Source: JAIVJG01 sp964236735 (GTDB taxonomy: Bacteria > Acidobacteriota > Blastocatellia > Pyrinomonadales > Pyrinomonadaceae). From it: DNA of 64,000 nucleotides. The position numbers were made by a program, and so were the translations under genes. The notes beneath the pieces are model-generated. The model made no database searches. It was not told where the DNA came from and saw only the letters and a list, made by a program, of their open reading frames with translations. Shown piece by piece: positions 10,401 through 19,090 of the stretch. The stretch's first letter is position 1, and every line of letters begins with the position of its first letter. The stretch lies in contig CAXSFM010000018.1 in the NCBI GenBank assembly GCA_964236735.1, positions 25,672-89,671 on the forward strand. Reading direction: 5' to 3'.

Positions 10401-11786
10401 GTGAACAATCAAGCGCGCGTCAAGAAGGGTCAACCGTTCCGGTCAAGCGAGTCTCGCGCTGTCTCGCCGGCTCGTCGCGCGGCGTTTGAAATTCTCCGGC
10501 GCGTGGAAGACGAGGGCGCGTTCGCGGCTCCTTTGCTGGCGGACGTGGAGTTGAGCGCGGAAGATCGCGCGCTCTGTTATGAACTGACGCTCGGCGTGCT
10601 GCGCCGGCAACTCTGGCTCGACAAAGTGCTTGAGCATTACGCGGGGCGCGACGCTGCCAGCCTCGATGCGCCGGTCAGACGCGCGCTGCGTCTCGGTCTT
10701 TATCAACTTCGATTTTTGACGCGCATCCCGGCACGCGCCGCCGTCAACGAATCGGTCAACCTCGCGCACACCGCGCGCCTGCGCTCCGCCGCGCCCTTCA
10801 TCAACGCCGTGCTCCGCCGCGCCACACGCGAGCCGGACTACGATCCCGCGAGCGGCGCGCAAAATATAAACGAAAAAATCGCGTTTGAAACGTCGCATCC
10901 ACTCTGGCTCATCGAGCGTTGGGCGGCGGCGTTCGGCGCGGACGAGACGCGCGCCTTCGCGCTTGCCAATAATCTCCCGGCTCCGGTTTCTTTCCGCATC
11001 AACACACTGCGCGCCGAAAACGATGTCGTGCTTCAACGTCTTCGCGAGACGGGCGTCGAGATTTCGGCTTCGCGCGTCGCGCCCGGCGGGTGGCGTGTGA
11101 CCGGTGGCAGTGACGGCACGACTTTGTTGCGCGCGCTCGCTGGTGAAGGTTTGATTTACATGCAGGACGAGGCGTCGCAGCTTGTGGCGCACGTTGTCGG
11201 CGCGCGTGCGGGCGAGCGCGTGCTGGATGTCTGCGCCGCGCCGGGAAGCAAGACGACGCAGATGGCGTCTCTGGCGGGCGATGCTGCAAAAATAATCGCG
11301 GGCGATTTATCCATGCGACGCCTGCGCGTGGTCGGGGAGTCGGCGGCGCGACAGAGTTTGCGGAGCGTGCGCCCCGTCGTTTACAACGCGGAGAAGGAAC
11401 TGCCGTTCGCGGACGAAACTTTTGACCGCGTGCTGGTGGATGCGCCGTGTACGGGTACGGGCACGCTGCGCCACAACCCGGAAATTCGCTGGCGCATCGT
11501 GCCGCAAGACATCGAGCGGCTCGCGCTCAAACAACAAAAAATTCTGGCCGAAGCGTCTCGCGTCGTGCGGCGCGGCGGGCGTCTCGTCTATTCGACTTGT
11601 TCGGTGGAGCGTGAGGAAAACGAAGCGGTCATGGACTCGTTCCTGCACACGCACGACGATTTCAGACAGTTGAAAGTGACGCGCGCGGCTGACGCATTGT
11701 TGACCGGGACGGGCGCGGCGCGGACATGGCCGCAACGCGACGACGTTGACGGATTCTTCGTTGCCGCGCTTGAAAAGCGAAGTTGA
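10401..11786 (+). CDS. rsmB: 16S rRNA cytosine-967 C5-methyltransferase
   Basis: RsmB methylates C967 of 16S rRNA. At 461 aa, the GTG start (10401) is followed by a short basic tail, a NusB-like helical domain (residues ~20-150) and a class I SAM methyltransferase domain. Visible motifs: VLDVCAAPGSKTTQMASL near residue 275 (SAM site), VDAPCTGTGTLRHNPEIRW near 347 and VYSTCSVEREENE near 395 with the catalytic Cys residues. It follows fmt by 35 nt, the classic def-fmt-rsmB order apart from the inserted dehydrogenase. Confidence 0.95.
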   Translation: MNNQARVKKGQPFRSSESRAVSPARRAAFEILRRVEDEGAFAAPLLADVELSAEDRALCYELTLGVLRRQLWLDKVLEHYAGRDAASLDAPVRRALRLGLYQLRFLTRIPARAAVNESVNLAHTARLRSAAPFINAVLRRATREPDYDPASGAQNINEKIAFETSHPLWLIERWAAAFGADETRAFALANNLPAPVSFRINTLRAENDVVLQRLRETGVEISASRVAPGGWRVTGGSDGTTLLRALAGEGLIYMQDEASQLVAHVVGARAGERVLDVCAAPGSKTTQMASLAGDAAKIIAGDLSMRRLRVVGESAARQSLRSVRPVVYNAEKELPFADETFDRVLVDAPCTGTGTLRHNPEIRWRIVPQDIERLALKQQKILAEASRVVRRGGRLVYSTCSVEREENEAVMDSFLHTHDDFRQLKVTRAADALLTGTGAARTWPQRDDVDGFFVAALEKRS

Positions 11787-11979
11787 AAACAGAGGGTGGA
11801 AGGAGCGAAAGCAACAAATTTCATCGCTTGATTCTGCTCCGCTATTTCGTCGTGCGCTCTCTGATTACCGCCTTGCGGCGTGTGAGAGGCGAGTGTTAGA
11901 CTCCCGGCTTGGTTTTGGGCTGGCACGTCTGGTATGGCGCGCAATTTTTTGAGACGGTCGAGAGGGGCGACGAATCTTT

Positions 11980-12684
11980 GTGGCTGAGGCATCGGGAAAT
12001 TTCTTCTCGGCTTTAGGTAAGCTCGGAATCATCCTGATCAGCGCCGCGATGTTCGTGGCCGGTCTTTTAGGCGTCGTCTATCTCTCACTCCGCAGCCCCG
12101 AAGTTCAAGTGCCGGATGTCATCAACAAAACTTACAATGATGGGACGGCGGCTTTGAGCAAGGCCGGTCTCGACATCAGCGAGCGAGCGCAACGTTATAA
12201 GCCGGACGTGCAGCCCGGCATGATTCTCGATCAGACGCCGCACGCCGGCGAAGTCGTCAAGTCAGGCCAGACCGTGCGCGTCGTGGTCAGCCGCAGCCCG
12301 CGCGAGGGCGAGCAGCCGCCGGTCGCAGAAGTCCCGGATGAGAAAAAGGACGATGCCGCGAAGAAGTCGAAGAACGATAACGACTCGGATTCCGGGACAG
12401 CGTCGAAGAATGAGAATCGCGACCGGCGGAATAAAAATACCAATAAGAATGCCAACGCGAACGGCAACCTGAACGCGAACAGCCGGAATCTCAACAACAG
12501 CAACAACACGAATAACGTGAATGCTAACCGCGACGCAAATCGCAATCAGAACGCAAACATCAACGGCACGCTCAACCTGAACCGGAATAGAAACACCGGC
12601 AACCGGAACTCGAACGCAAACGCAAACGTCAATCGCAACACGAACACCGTGCGCGCCAACAGCAACGTCAACCGGCATCCATAA
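11980..12684 (+). CDS. Membrane-anchored PASTA-domain protein with Asn-rich tail
   Basis: 234 aa from a GTG start with AGGGG upstream. A membrane segment (residues ~14-37) is followed by one PASTA-like domain (~45-110: VPDVINKTYNDGTAALSKAG, then PGMILDQTPHAGEVVKSGQT). The last ~100 residues are Asn, Arg and Thr in N-x-N patterns with no fold. PASTA domains bind peptidoglycan or beta-lactam-like ligands and usually cap Ser/Thr kinases or PBPs; here no enzyme domain is attached. The gene sits between rsmB and rpe, as stkP-like PASTA genes do in other bacteria. A role in wall sensing is an inference. Confidence 0.8.
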   Translation: MAEASGNFFSALGKLGIILISAAMFVAGLLGVVYLSLRSPEVQVPDVINKTYNDGTAALSKAGLDISERAQRYKPDVQPGMILDQTPHAGEVVKSGQTVRVVVSRSPREGEQPPVAEVPDEKKDDAAKKSKNDNDSDSGTASKNENRDRRNKNTNKNANANGNLNANSRNLNNSNNTNNVNANRDANRNQNANINGTLNLNRNRNTGNRNSNANANVNRNTNTVRANSNVNRHP

Positions 12685-12817
12685 CCACGAAATCTACGAG
12701 ACAGTCGCGGCCATGTTGGCGCGAATTGAGTCAGCGCTTTAACGCTTGAAGTGCAATCCTTAACGAACCCGGCGTGACGAAAATTCCGCCCCGCGTTTGT
12801 CCTCGAAGAATAAATAC

Positions 12818-13480
12818 ATGGTAGAAATTGCGCCGTCCATCCTGTCCGCCGATTTCGCGCGACTCGGCGATTCAATCGCGGCGGTCGAGCGCGGCGGGGC
12901 GACGATTATTCATGTAGATGTGATGGATGGTCATTTCGTGCCCAACTTGACGGTCGGATTGCCCGTCGTCCGTTCACTTTCGCGCGCAACCCATTTACCC
13001 CTCGACACGCATCTAATGATTTCCGAGCCGGGACGTTACGCCGAGCAATTTGTCGAAGCGGGCGCGCGCATGGTCTCCGTCCACATCGAGGCGGACGCGC
13101 ACATTCATCGCACGCTCGCGGCCATCAGGAAAAAAGGAGCGCAGGCCGGCATCGTCATCAATCCGGCGACTTCGCTCTCTGCGCTCGAAGAGGCGCTCCA
13201 ATTCGCCGATTACGTGCTTGTGATGAGCGTTAATCCGGGCTTCGGCGGGCAGGAATTTATTGAAACATCAATCGAGAAAGTTCGTCGCCTGCGCGCCATG
13301 ATTAAGGAACGCGGCCTCTCGACGCGAATCGAGATTGACGGCGGCATTGACGCGGATAACATCGAGAGAGTCGCCGACGCGGGCGCGGAAATCATGGTTG
13401 CCGGAACCGCCGTCTTCGGCCAGAGCGACCCTGAGCGCGCCGTGCGCGAGTTGCTCAAGGCCACGATGCAATTTATTTAA
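12818..13480 (+). CDS. rpe: Ribulose-phosphate 3-epimerase
   Basis: Interconverts ribulose-5-phosphate and xylulose-5-phosphate in the pentose phosphate pathway. From ATG 12818 (MVEIAPSILSADFARLGD) the protein is 220 aa, the standard length. TIM-barrel signatures: HVDVMDGHFVPNLTVG near residue 31 (metal and catalytic Asp), HLMISEPGRYAEQF, VMSVNPGFGGQEFI near 138 and EIDGGIDADNI near 173 (catalytic Asp). No strong Shine-Dalgarno is seen; a TTG at 12797 would add seven doubtful residues. Confidence 0.96.
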   Translation: MVEIAPSILSADFARLGDSIAAVERGGATIIHVDVMDGHFVPNLTVGLPVVRSLSRATHLPLDTHLMISEPGRYAEQFVEAGARMVSVHIEADAHIHRTLAAIRKKGAQAGIVINPATSLSALEEALQFADYVLVMSVNPGFGGQEFIETSIEKVRRLRAMIKERGLSTRIEIDGGIDADNIERVADAGAEIMVAGTAVFGQSDPERAVRELLKATMQFI

Positions 13481-13493
13481 CGTCGAACGATGC

Positions 13494-13566
13494 CATGCGA
13501 AATGACGAATGAAAACTTATGCAGACTGCCGTTCATTCGACGCTCATCATTTCGCATTCATCACTT
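13494..13566 (+). repeat. Heptad-word hairpin before the BamD-like gene
   Basis: The left arm (about 13494-13516: GCGAAATGACGAATGA words) pairs with the right arm (about 13530-13566: TCATTCG, CATCATTTCGCATTCATCA). In this case a clear GGAGG (13577-13581) follows before the ATG at 13589. Confidence 0.75.
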
Positions 13567-13588
13567 TAGCTTCATTGGAGGTTTACTG

Positions 13589-15250
13589 ATGCGTTTTCGT
13601 CAAGTCGTGCTGTTTGTATTGTGCGCGATACTTTTATCATCCACGCTGCCTTTGGCGGCGTCGCCCGTTTTTGGTCAGCAAGGAGGCGCGCAGAGCGGAA
13701 TGACTGTGTCTCAGCGGATTGACGTGCTGCGCTCGCGCATTGAGACGACGCGCCGCACGCTCAACAGCGCCATCGCCGGTTTGAATTCAAAGGATGAGGG
13801 CAAGAAGGAAGCGGCGGACAGCCCGCGCGCGCGTTTGAGCGGTTTGGAGAAGGAGGCCGGCTCGCTGCTCTCCGAAGTAGTCGAACTGCGTGGCAAACAG
13901 GATCGCGCAGAGAAGTTCGACCCGACGCTGCTCGATAAGTTAGAGACGGGGCTGACAGACCTCGACGCGCGCGTGCAAATCGCCATGCGCGAGACGATGA
14001 GCGAGCGTCGCGCGACTCCTGCCGCCACTAAAGATGTGGCGGCTTCGACCCCCAAGAAAAAGAAGAAGGGACGCTTGTTCGGCCTGCTCGGTGGCGGTGG
14101 CGACAACGATAAGTACAGCGAATTAGTCGGCACGGTCGCGCCGGGACGTGACCGCCAGCTTTTTGAGGAAGCGACGAAAGAGGCGCGCAAGGATAATTAC
14201 GAAGAGGCGCGCTCACTCTATAACGTCATCATCACGACTTACCCCGAGTCGAATTTTTTACCGATGGCGAAACTCGCCATCGCGGACACTTTCTATATTG
14301 AAGGCACGACGAGCGCGCTCATTCAGGCGGCGCAGGCTTATCAGGACTGGCTCGCGTTTTTCCCGACGCACCCGCTCTCTGACGACGTGATGTTGAAGAT
14401 GGCTGAAGTGGAAATGCGCCGGATGGGTCTGGCGAATCGCGACATCACTGCGGCGAAGAAAGCCGAGCAGCGTCTCAAAGTCCTCATGCAGCAATTCCCC
14501 AACACCGCCCTGCGACCGGAAGTGGAAATCCGCCTTCGTGAAGTGCAGGAGATGCTGGCGATGCACAACAAAATGGTCGGCGACCTCTACTATGACCGCT
14601 ACTTCCAGCACAAAGCCGCGAACCCGAAAGGCGCGCAGATGCGTTACCGCGAGATCGCGGAGAAGTGGCCGGACTTTTCGCTGATGGACACGATCCTGTT
14701 TCGTCTCGGCATCACCTACGTGCAGGAAGAGGAGCCGGACGAAGCCTCCAAATATTTTCAACGCATCGTGCGCGATTATCCGAACAGCGAATTTGTAGAT
14801 AAGGCGAAAGAACAGTTGGCCGCCATCGGCGCGCCGGTTCCAGAGCCGAATCCTGAGCGCATGAATTATCGTCCCGATCCGGGGCCGGGCTTCGTCGGCA
14901 GTCTCATGCAGGAACTGTCAGGCGCGACGCCGAAGACTGTGGATAAAAATGGAGTCCTCATCGGCACGGACGACAAAGCTCCCGACCGGATGCAGAAAGT
15001 CATCGAAAACGAGGGCACGCTCCCGGACTCCTACAACGCGCAACCCGTCCAGCGCGTCGCGCCGGCGCATCGTCTCGACACCGCGCCAATTGTCACGCCG
15101 AAGGTTGAGAAGAAGGCAGCCGTCACGCTGACGCCGGCGCAACCGGGTGGCCCGAAGAGCGTCAACGATCCGACCAAGCCTACTTCTACGCAGCCGACCA
15201 CACCCGCCACCACGCCCCCGCCGGGCGCAGGCAACGAAGCGAAACCGTAG
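13589..15250 (+). CDS. Secreted TPR protein, BamD/YbgF-like
   Basis: 553 aa from ATG 13589, with GGAGG 8 nt upstream. A signal peptide (residues ~1-27, ending near SPVFGQQ) precedes a coiled-coil-like region (~35-130), a Lys-run (PKKKKKGRLFGLLGGGG near 155), and tetratricopeptide repeats (~185-420: KARKDNYEEARSLYNVII, YPESNFLPMAKLAIADTFY, EEPDEASKYFQRIVRDYPNS). This arrangement matches outer-membrane lipoprotein assembly factor BamD and Tol-associated YbgF families, but there is no lipobox. The C-terminus is Pro/Thr-rich. A periplasmic or outer-membrane assembly role is likely but unproven. Confidence 0.8.
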   Translation: MRFRQVVLFVLCAILLSSTLPLAASPVFGQQGGAQSGMTVSQRIDVLRSRIETTRRTLNSAIAGLNSKDEGKKEAADSPRARLSGLEKEAGSLLSEVVELRGKQDRAEKFDPTLLDKLETGLTDLDARVQIAMRETMSERRATPAATKDVAASTPKKKKKGRLFGLLGGGGDNDKYSELVGTVAPGRDRQLFEEATKEARKDNYEEARSLYNVIITTYPESNFLPMAKLAIADTFYIEGTTSALIQAAQAYQDWLAFFPTHPLSDDVMLKMAEVEMRRMGLANRDITAAKKAEQRLKVLMQQFPNTALRPEVEIRLREVQEMLAMHNKMVGDLYYDRYFQHKAANPKGAQMRYREIAEKWPDFSLMDTILFRLGITYVQEEEPDEASKYFQRIVRDYPNSEFVDKAKEQLAAIGAPVPEPNPERMNYRPDPGPGFVGSLMQELSGATPKTVDKNGVLIGTDDKAPDRMQKVIENEGTLPDSYNAQPVQRVAPAHRLDTAPIVTPKVEKKAAVTLTPAQPGGPKSVNDPTKPTSTQPTTPATTPPPGAGNEAKP

Positions 15251-15372
15251 ATAGCAGTCGAGTAAAATCACTTTCTGAGAGGGGATGATGGGCACGCCGG
15301 ATGGCGACCATTCGTCCCTTCATTTTTATGAAGTGGGAAACTTTTGCGCCTGAATAATTGACACGTTTGCCC

Positions 15373-15430
15373 GCCCGTCAAGCGAGTGTTAGTATTTTTT
15401 TCTTTGAAAAATAATTCAAACCTGACGGGC
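15373..15430 (+). promoter_or_regulatory. Nested inverted repeats upstream of the membrane-protein gene
   Basis: GCCCGTCA (15373-15380) and TGACGGGC (15423-15430) are perfect 8-bp arms. Inside lies TTTGAA/TTCAAA (15403-15408 and 15415-15420) with a 6-nt centre in an AT-rich stretch. It may be an operator or leader hairpin for the gene at 15460. The rest of the 209-nt gap shows nothing clear. Confidence 0.35.
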
Positions 15431-15459
15431 TAAGTCGCGAAATAGATTGAGGTGATTGT

Positions 15460-15963
15460 GTGGCACAAACTGTCGAGAGTTCACAGAATGAAATAGCACG
15501 CAGTCATCGCACTGCGCTGGCAGCGGTCGCCGTCATGTTCGCGCTCACGCTTTTGCTGATGGTGGTGGCAATGTCTGGATACCTGCCGCACGTCCAAAGT
15601 AACGATCTCATCATCAAGAATGGCTTGCTCATTGCCATCGTTCTCTTCGGGCTGGGAGCCGTCACTCTGCGAAGAACTAGATTCTCGGCCATGCGCCTGC
15701 GCGATATTGCCGCACTACGCGGCACGACCGGCCTGCTGGAAACGCTCCAGAAAACAACCATCTACGTCGCCCTTATCGGCGGAGCTATCGCCCTCATGGC
15801 ATTTCTCATCAGCATCATGTCGGGCGATGGCACGGACATGCTCAGGCTCGGTGTCATCGCCATCGCCGTCCTGCTCTACGCATATCCACGGCGCGTGGCG
15901 TGGGAGCGTGCGGTGATCGCCACACAGGCAAATAATTCGACGGACTCAACATTGCTCAAATGA
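15460..15963 (+). CDS. Small integral membrane protein, unknown
   Basis: 167 aa from a GTG start, GAGGTG just upstream. Four hydrophobic segments are visible: residues ~22-43, ~52-68, ~95-120 and ~127-143. No conserved motif that I recognise. It stands alone, flanked by AT-rich non-coding DNA on both sides, so it probably has its own promoter. Function unknown. Confidence 0.75.
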   Translation: MAQTVESSQNEIARSHRTALAAVAVMFALTLLLMVVAMSGYLPHVQSNDLIIKNGLLIAIVLFGLGAVTLRRTRFSAMRLRDIAALRGTTGLLETLQKTTIYVALIGGAIALMAFLISIMSGDGTDMLRLGVIAIAVLLYAYPRRVAWERAVIATQANNSTDSTLLK

Positions 15964-16094
15964 ACTGCTTGTTGAAACAATAATCCTTATCCGTTCGGAA
16001 TATCCTGCTTTAACGCTAACTGCAGACATATCTACACTTAAAGTATAGATTGGGCGCAGATTTGTGGTTATCCGTGAATTGTTAAAACATTTGA

Positions 16095-16123
16095 TTGACC
16101 GCGAGCAAACTCCGTTATACAAT
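16095..16123 (+). promoter_or_regulatory. Sigma-70-like promoter for the CAP-domain gene
   Basis: TTGACC (16095-16100) and TACAAT (16118-16123) are spaced by exactly 17 bp. The predicted leader (~90 nt) contains CCTCA...TGAGG (about 16182-16204), which could mask the GAGGAG ribosome-binding site. Confidence 0.7.
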
Positions 16124-16217
16124 TGCCAACAGCGAAAACGATTGCCCCCGCGATAGACTTCGCTGCTGAAGCAGTCTCACAACCTCAGTTAAGTTTAGTT
16201 GAGGAGTGTTCCCCCGA

Positions 16218-16886
16218 ATGAATGTTTGCAAATTATTCCCCCGACGAATGATCACACGTCGAGCACTCTCGACACTCGCGTTGGTCGCCTGTCTCGCATT
16301 AACCGCAGTCGCGACACATGCCACAGACATCACCAAGCCTGCCGCACGCCCCGTCGCCCGTTTGATCTCGACTTCAAACGCACGGGTAGAGATTCCTGTC
16401 AGAGAGAAAGTTCGTGTTGAAGCGCGCGTAGTGATAACGCCAATTTCTTATTCACCCGTCACGGCGCGAGCGTCAGTATCCGTCGCCGCTTCCAATGATG
16501 AAAGACGAGCCTTTGAACTGATCAATGCCGAGCGTCGTTCGCACGGACTCAGCCCGTTGGCACTAGATAGCCAACTGACTAACATGGCGCGCTATCATTC
16601 AGGCAACATGGCGGGTGCGGCGAACCTCAGTCACAAAGATACAGATGGCCTTGATCTATCAGGCCGCGCCGCACTGCTTGGCGTTCACGGTTGGAAGGCA
16701 ATGGGCGAGAATATCGCGTACAATCAAGGCTATGAAGACCCTGTCGCGTTCGTCGTCGAGCGTTGGATGAAGTCGGATAAGCACCGCGAGAATATCCTGA
16801 ACGGCGAGTTCACACATGCCGGTCTGGGTATCGCGAGAACGGCGGACGGGCAGGTCTTTTTCACGCAAGTGTTTATGTCGCGCTAA
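16218..16886 (+). CDS. Secreted CAP (SCP/PR-1) domain protein
   Basis: 222 aa from ATG 16218, chosen because GAGGAG (16201-16206) lies 11 nt upstream; GTG 16206 overlaps that site. N-terminal signal peptide (residues ~11-35) for export. CAP domain from ~95: ERRAFELINAERRSHGLSPL, RYHSGNMAGAANLSHKD, GENIAYNQ and KHRENILNGEFTHAGLGIA, including the paired His and Glu positions of the family. Bacterial CAP proteins are extracellular or periplasmic with poorly defined roles; no other domain gives a clue here. Confidence 0.88.
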   Translation: MNVCKLFPRRMITRRALSTLALVACLALTAVATHATDITKPAARPVARLISTSNARVEIPVREKVRVEARVVITPISYSPVTARASVSVAASNDERRAFELINAERRSHGLSPLALDSQLTNMARYHSGNMAGAANLSHKDTDGLDLSGRAALLGVHGWKAMGENIAYNQGYEDPVAFVVERWMKSDKHRENILNGEFTHAGLGIARTADGQVFFTQVFMSR

Positions 16887-16954
16887 CCGTACTCCGTATC
16901 GCCAAACAGAATTTGAGGCGGCTGGCGCAATCTGATTAAGAGAGGCCAGCCGCT

Positions 16955-17887
16955 TTGCTTGTATCGGGCGAAACTTTTTCACTCCCCGCCTTCGCCAAGA
17001 TAAACCTCACGCTGCGCGTGCTTGGTCGTCGCCCGACGGACGGCTATCACGAACTCCACACAATTTTTCAAACCATCACGCTGCAAGACCGTCTGAGTTT
17101 TGCGCCGCTGCCGGATGAGCGTTTCGAGTTAATCTGTTCCGCGCCGGGAATACCCACCGACGAAAGCAATCTCGTGCATCGCGCCGCAACGGCGCTTCGA
17201 GAGCATTTCGGCGTCCGACTCGGCGCGCGCGTCGAACTGGAAAAGAAGATACCGGTGGGCGGCGGACTCGGCGGCGGGTCGTCGGATGCTGCCGTCGCCT
17301 TGCTCGGCCTCGCGAGACTCTGGAAAATAAAAACGGACGAGTCTGAACTGACTGAACTTGGCGCGCGTCTGGGCGCGGACGTGCCCTTTTTCCTGATGGG
17401 CGGAACAGCGTTTGGAGCCGGCACGGGAACGATTTTAACCTCGCTCGAAGACATCCCCCGTCAGCATTTGTTGGTCGTCGCGCCGGGCGTCAGAGTCTCA
17501 ACCGTTGAAGCTTACAAAGCATTAAATGCGCCTGCCTTGACAAAGGTAGAACCCGCCGTTATGCTGCCTATTTCGCGCATGGAGCGTCAATTTTCTGATT
17601 CTCTCCATGATGCTCTGCACAATGATTTCGAGGCCGTCATTTTCAGTTTGCACCCCGAAATCGAGCGCGCGAGAAACGCTCTTTTGAATTGTGGCGCGCG
17701 GCGTGCGCTGATGTCGGGCAGCGGCTCCAGCGTGTTCGGAATTTTTGACAGCGAGGAAGCGGTAGAGCGTGCGCGCACTTCGCTTGCGGTTGAAGCGGAC
17801 TGGCAAGTGTTCGCCTGCGCGACGCTTGCGCGTGCGGAATATTTGAAGGCTCTTGGACATTGCGGCATGGTCGGCACAGGTCTTTAA
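16955..17887 (+). CDS. ispE: 4-diphosphocytidyl-2-C-methyl-D-erythritol kinase
   Basis: GHMP kinase that phosphorylates CDP-ME in the MEP isoprenoid pathway; ispD and ispF lie about 14 kb downstream in this window. 310 aa from a TTG start. Signatures: FAKINLTLRVLGRRPTDGYH at the N-terminus (Lys and Asp of the active site), PVGGGLGGGSSDAAV near residue 103 (ATP-binding loop) and LMSGSGSSVFGIF near 250. The classic ispE-prs-rplY-pth order follows, with a tRNA gene inside it. The exact start is not certain. Confidence 0.94.
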   Translation: MLVSGETFSLPAFAKINLTLRVLGRRPTDGYHELHTIFQTITLQDRLSFAPLPDERFELICSAPGIPTDESNLVHRAATALREHFGVRLGARVELEKKIPVGGGLGGGSSDAAVALLGLARLWKIKTDESELTELGARLGADVPFFLMGGTAFGAGTGTILTSLEDIPRQHLLVVAPGVRVSTVEAYKALNAPALTKVEPAVMLPISRMERQFSDSLHDALHNDFEAVIFSLHPEIERARNALLNCGARRALMSGSGSSVFGIFDSEEAVERARTSLAVEADWQVFACATLARAEYLKALGHCGMVGTGL

Positions 17888-17913
17888 CATTTGCCGCGCG
17901 AGAAAGTTAAGAT

Positions 17914-17988
17914 TGGGGCGTCGCCAAGTGGTAAGGCACCGGTCTTTGGAATCGGCATTCGTAGGTTCGAATCCTTCCGCCCCAGCCA
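17914..17988 (+). tRNA. tRNA-Gln (UUG)
   Basis: 75 nt including an encoded CCA. Acceptor arm TGGGGCG (17914-17920) pairs with CGCCCCA (17978-17984), discriminator G. Anticodon stem CCGGT/ATCGG encloses the loop CTTTGGA, so the anticodon is TTG at 17946-17948. T arm GTAGGTTCGAATCCTTC is present. It lies between ispE and prs on the same strand and is probably co-transcribed. Confidence 0.95.
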
Positions 17989-17994
17989 GAAAAG

Positions 17995-18072
17995 CAGTGA
18001 CAAGTAATGAGTGACGAGTGACAAGTTAAAACAACTTCTTGCTCGTCACTCATCACTCGTCACTTGTCACTG
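17995..18072 (+). repeat. Heptad-word hairpin between tRNA-Gln and prs
   Basis: The left arm (17995-18027) is TGACAAG/TAATGAG/TGACGAG words; the right arm (about 18039-18072) is the complementary CTCGTCACTCATCACTCGTC and on. The outer ends CAGTGACAAGT/ACTTGTCACTG are perfect. The loop is only ~11 nt. It begins 6 nt after the tRNA CCA and ends 5 nt before the prs ATG. Confidence 0.88.
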
Positions 18073-18077
18073 AAAAT

Positions 18078-19043
18078 ATGCCCACGACCGGCAGCATCAA
18101 AGTCTTTTCGGGGAATGCCAACCGCGCGCTGACTGAGGAGATTTGCAACTACCTAAGTTGCGATCCCGGCAGCGCGACTTCGGGACGGTTTTCTGACGGC
18201 GAGTACAATTTTCAGATTACCGAGAATGTGCGCGGCGGCGACGTCTTTATCGTGCAGCCGACGTGCCCGCCGACCGACTCGAACTTGATGGAGTTGCTCG
18301 TCATGCTCGACGCCTTCCGGCGTTCTTCGGCAGAGCGCGTGACGGCGGTGATGCCATATTACGGCTACGCGCGCTCGGACAAGAAGGATCGCCCGCGCGT
18401 CCCGATTGCGGCGAAGTTGGTGTCGAATTTGATTGCGACGGCGGGCGCAGACCGCGTGCTGACGATGGACTTGCATGCCGCGCAGATACAAGGTTTCTTT
18501 GACATTCCGGTTGACCACCTCTACGCCGCGCCCGCTTTTATCGGTTATTACGAGGCGCACCCGCTGCCGAATTTGACGGTGGTCGCGCCGGACACGGGCG
18601 GAGCGGAGCGTGCGCGCGCTTATGCCAAGCGTCTCGTGTCGTCGGATGGCAGTCCGGCGCAACTTGCGCTCTGCGACAAGCGGCGCGAGAAGGCGAATGT
18701 GGCGGAGGTAATGAACGTCGTCGGCGATGTGCGCGGGCGCAATTGCCTGATCGTTGACGACATGTGCGACACGGGCGGGTCTCTGACGAAGGTCGCGCTG
18801 GCGTTGCGTGATGCAGGGGCTGATCTCATTCATGCCTGTTTCACGCATCCCGTTTTGTCCGGGCGCGCGTGCGAGCAGTTGGGCAAGTCGGAGATTGAGC
18901 AGGTCGTGACGACGAACACGATACCTCTGCAAAACGACGCCTGTCAGATGGATAAAATTAAAGTTTTGAGCATCGCGCCGCTTTTGGCGAAAGCGATCAA
19001 GTCGATCCACGAGGAGACGAGCGTCTCTTCGCTCTTCGTTTAA
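18078..19043 (+). CDS. prs: Ribose-phosphate pyrophosphokinase
   Basis: Makes PRPP from ribose-5-phosphate and ATP for nucleotide, His and Trp synthesis. ATG 18078 gives 321 aa, the usual size; an upstream in-frame start only reads the repeat. Motifs: FSDGEYNFQI near residue 37, MPYYGYARSDKKDRPR near 95 (catalytic flexible loop), TMDLHAAQIQGFFDIPVDHL near 128, and the PRPP loop LIVDDMCDTGGS near 220. Many downstream genes here (pyrR, pyrF pathway, salvage genes) draw on PRPP metabolism. Confidence 0.97.
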   Translation: MPTTGSIKVFSGNANRALTEEICNYLSCDPGSATSGRFSDGEYNFQITENVRGGDVFIVQPTCPPTDSNLMELLVMLDAFRRSSAERVTAVMPYYGYARSDKKDRPRVPIAAKLVSNLIATAGADRVLTMDLHAAQIQGFFDIPVDHLYAAPAFIGYYEAHPLPNLTVVAPDTGGAERARAYAKRLVSSDGSPAQLALCDKRREKANVAEVMNVVGDVRGRNCLIVDDMCDTGGSLTKVALALRDAGADLIHACFTHPVLSGRACEQLGKSEIEQVVTTNTIPLQNDACQMDKIKVLSIAPLLAKAIKSIHEETSVSSLFV

Positions 19044-19090
19044 GTGAAGGGCAAACACTGACGTTGGAAAACCAAAGAGAGTTAAGAACA

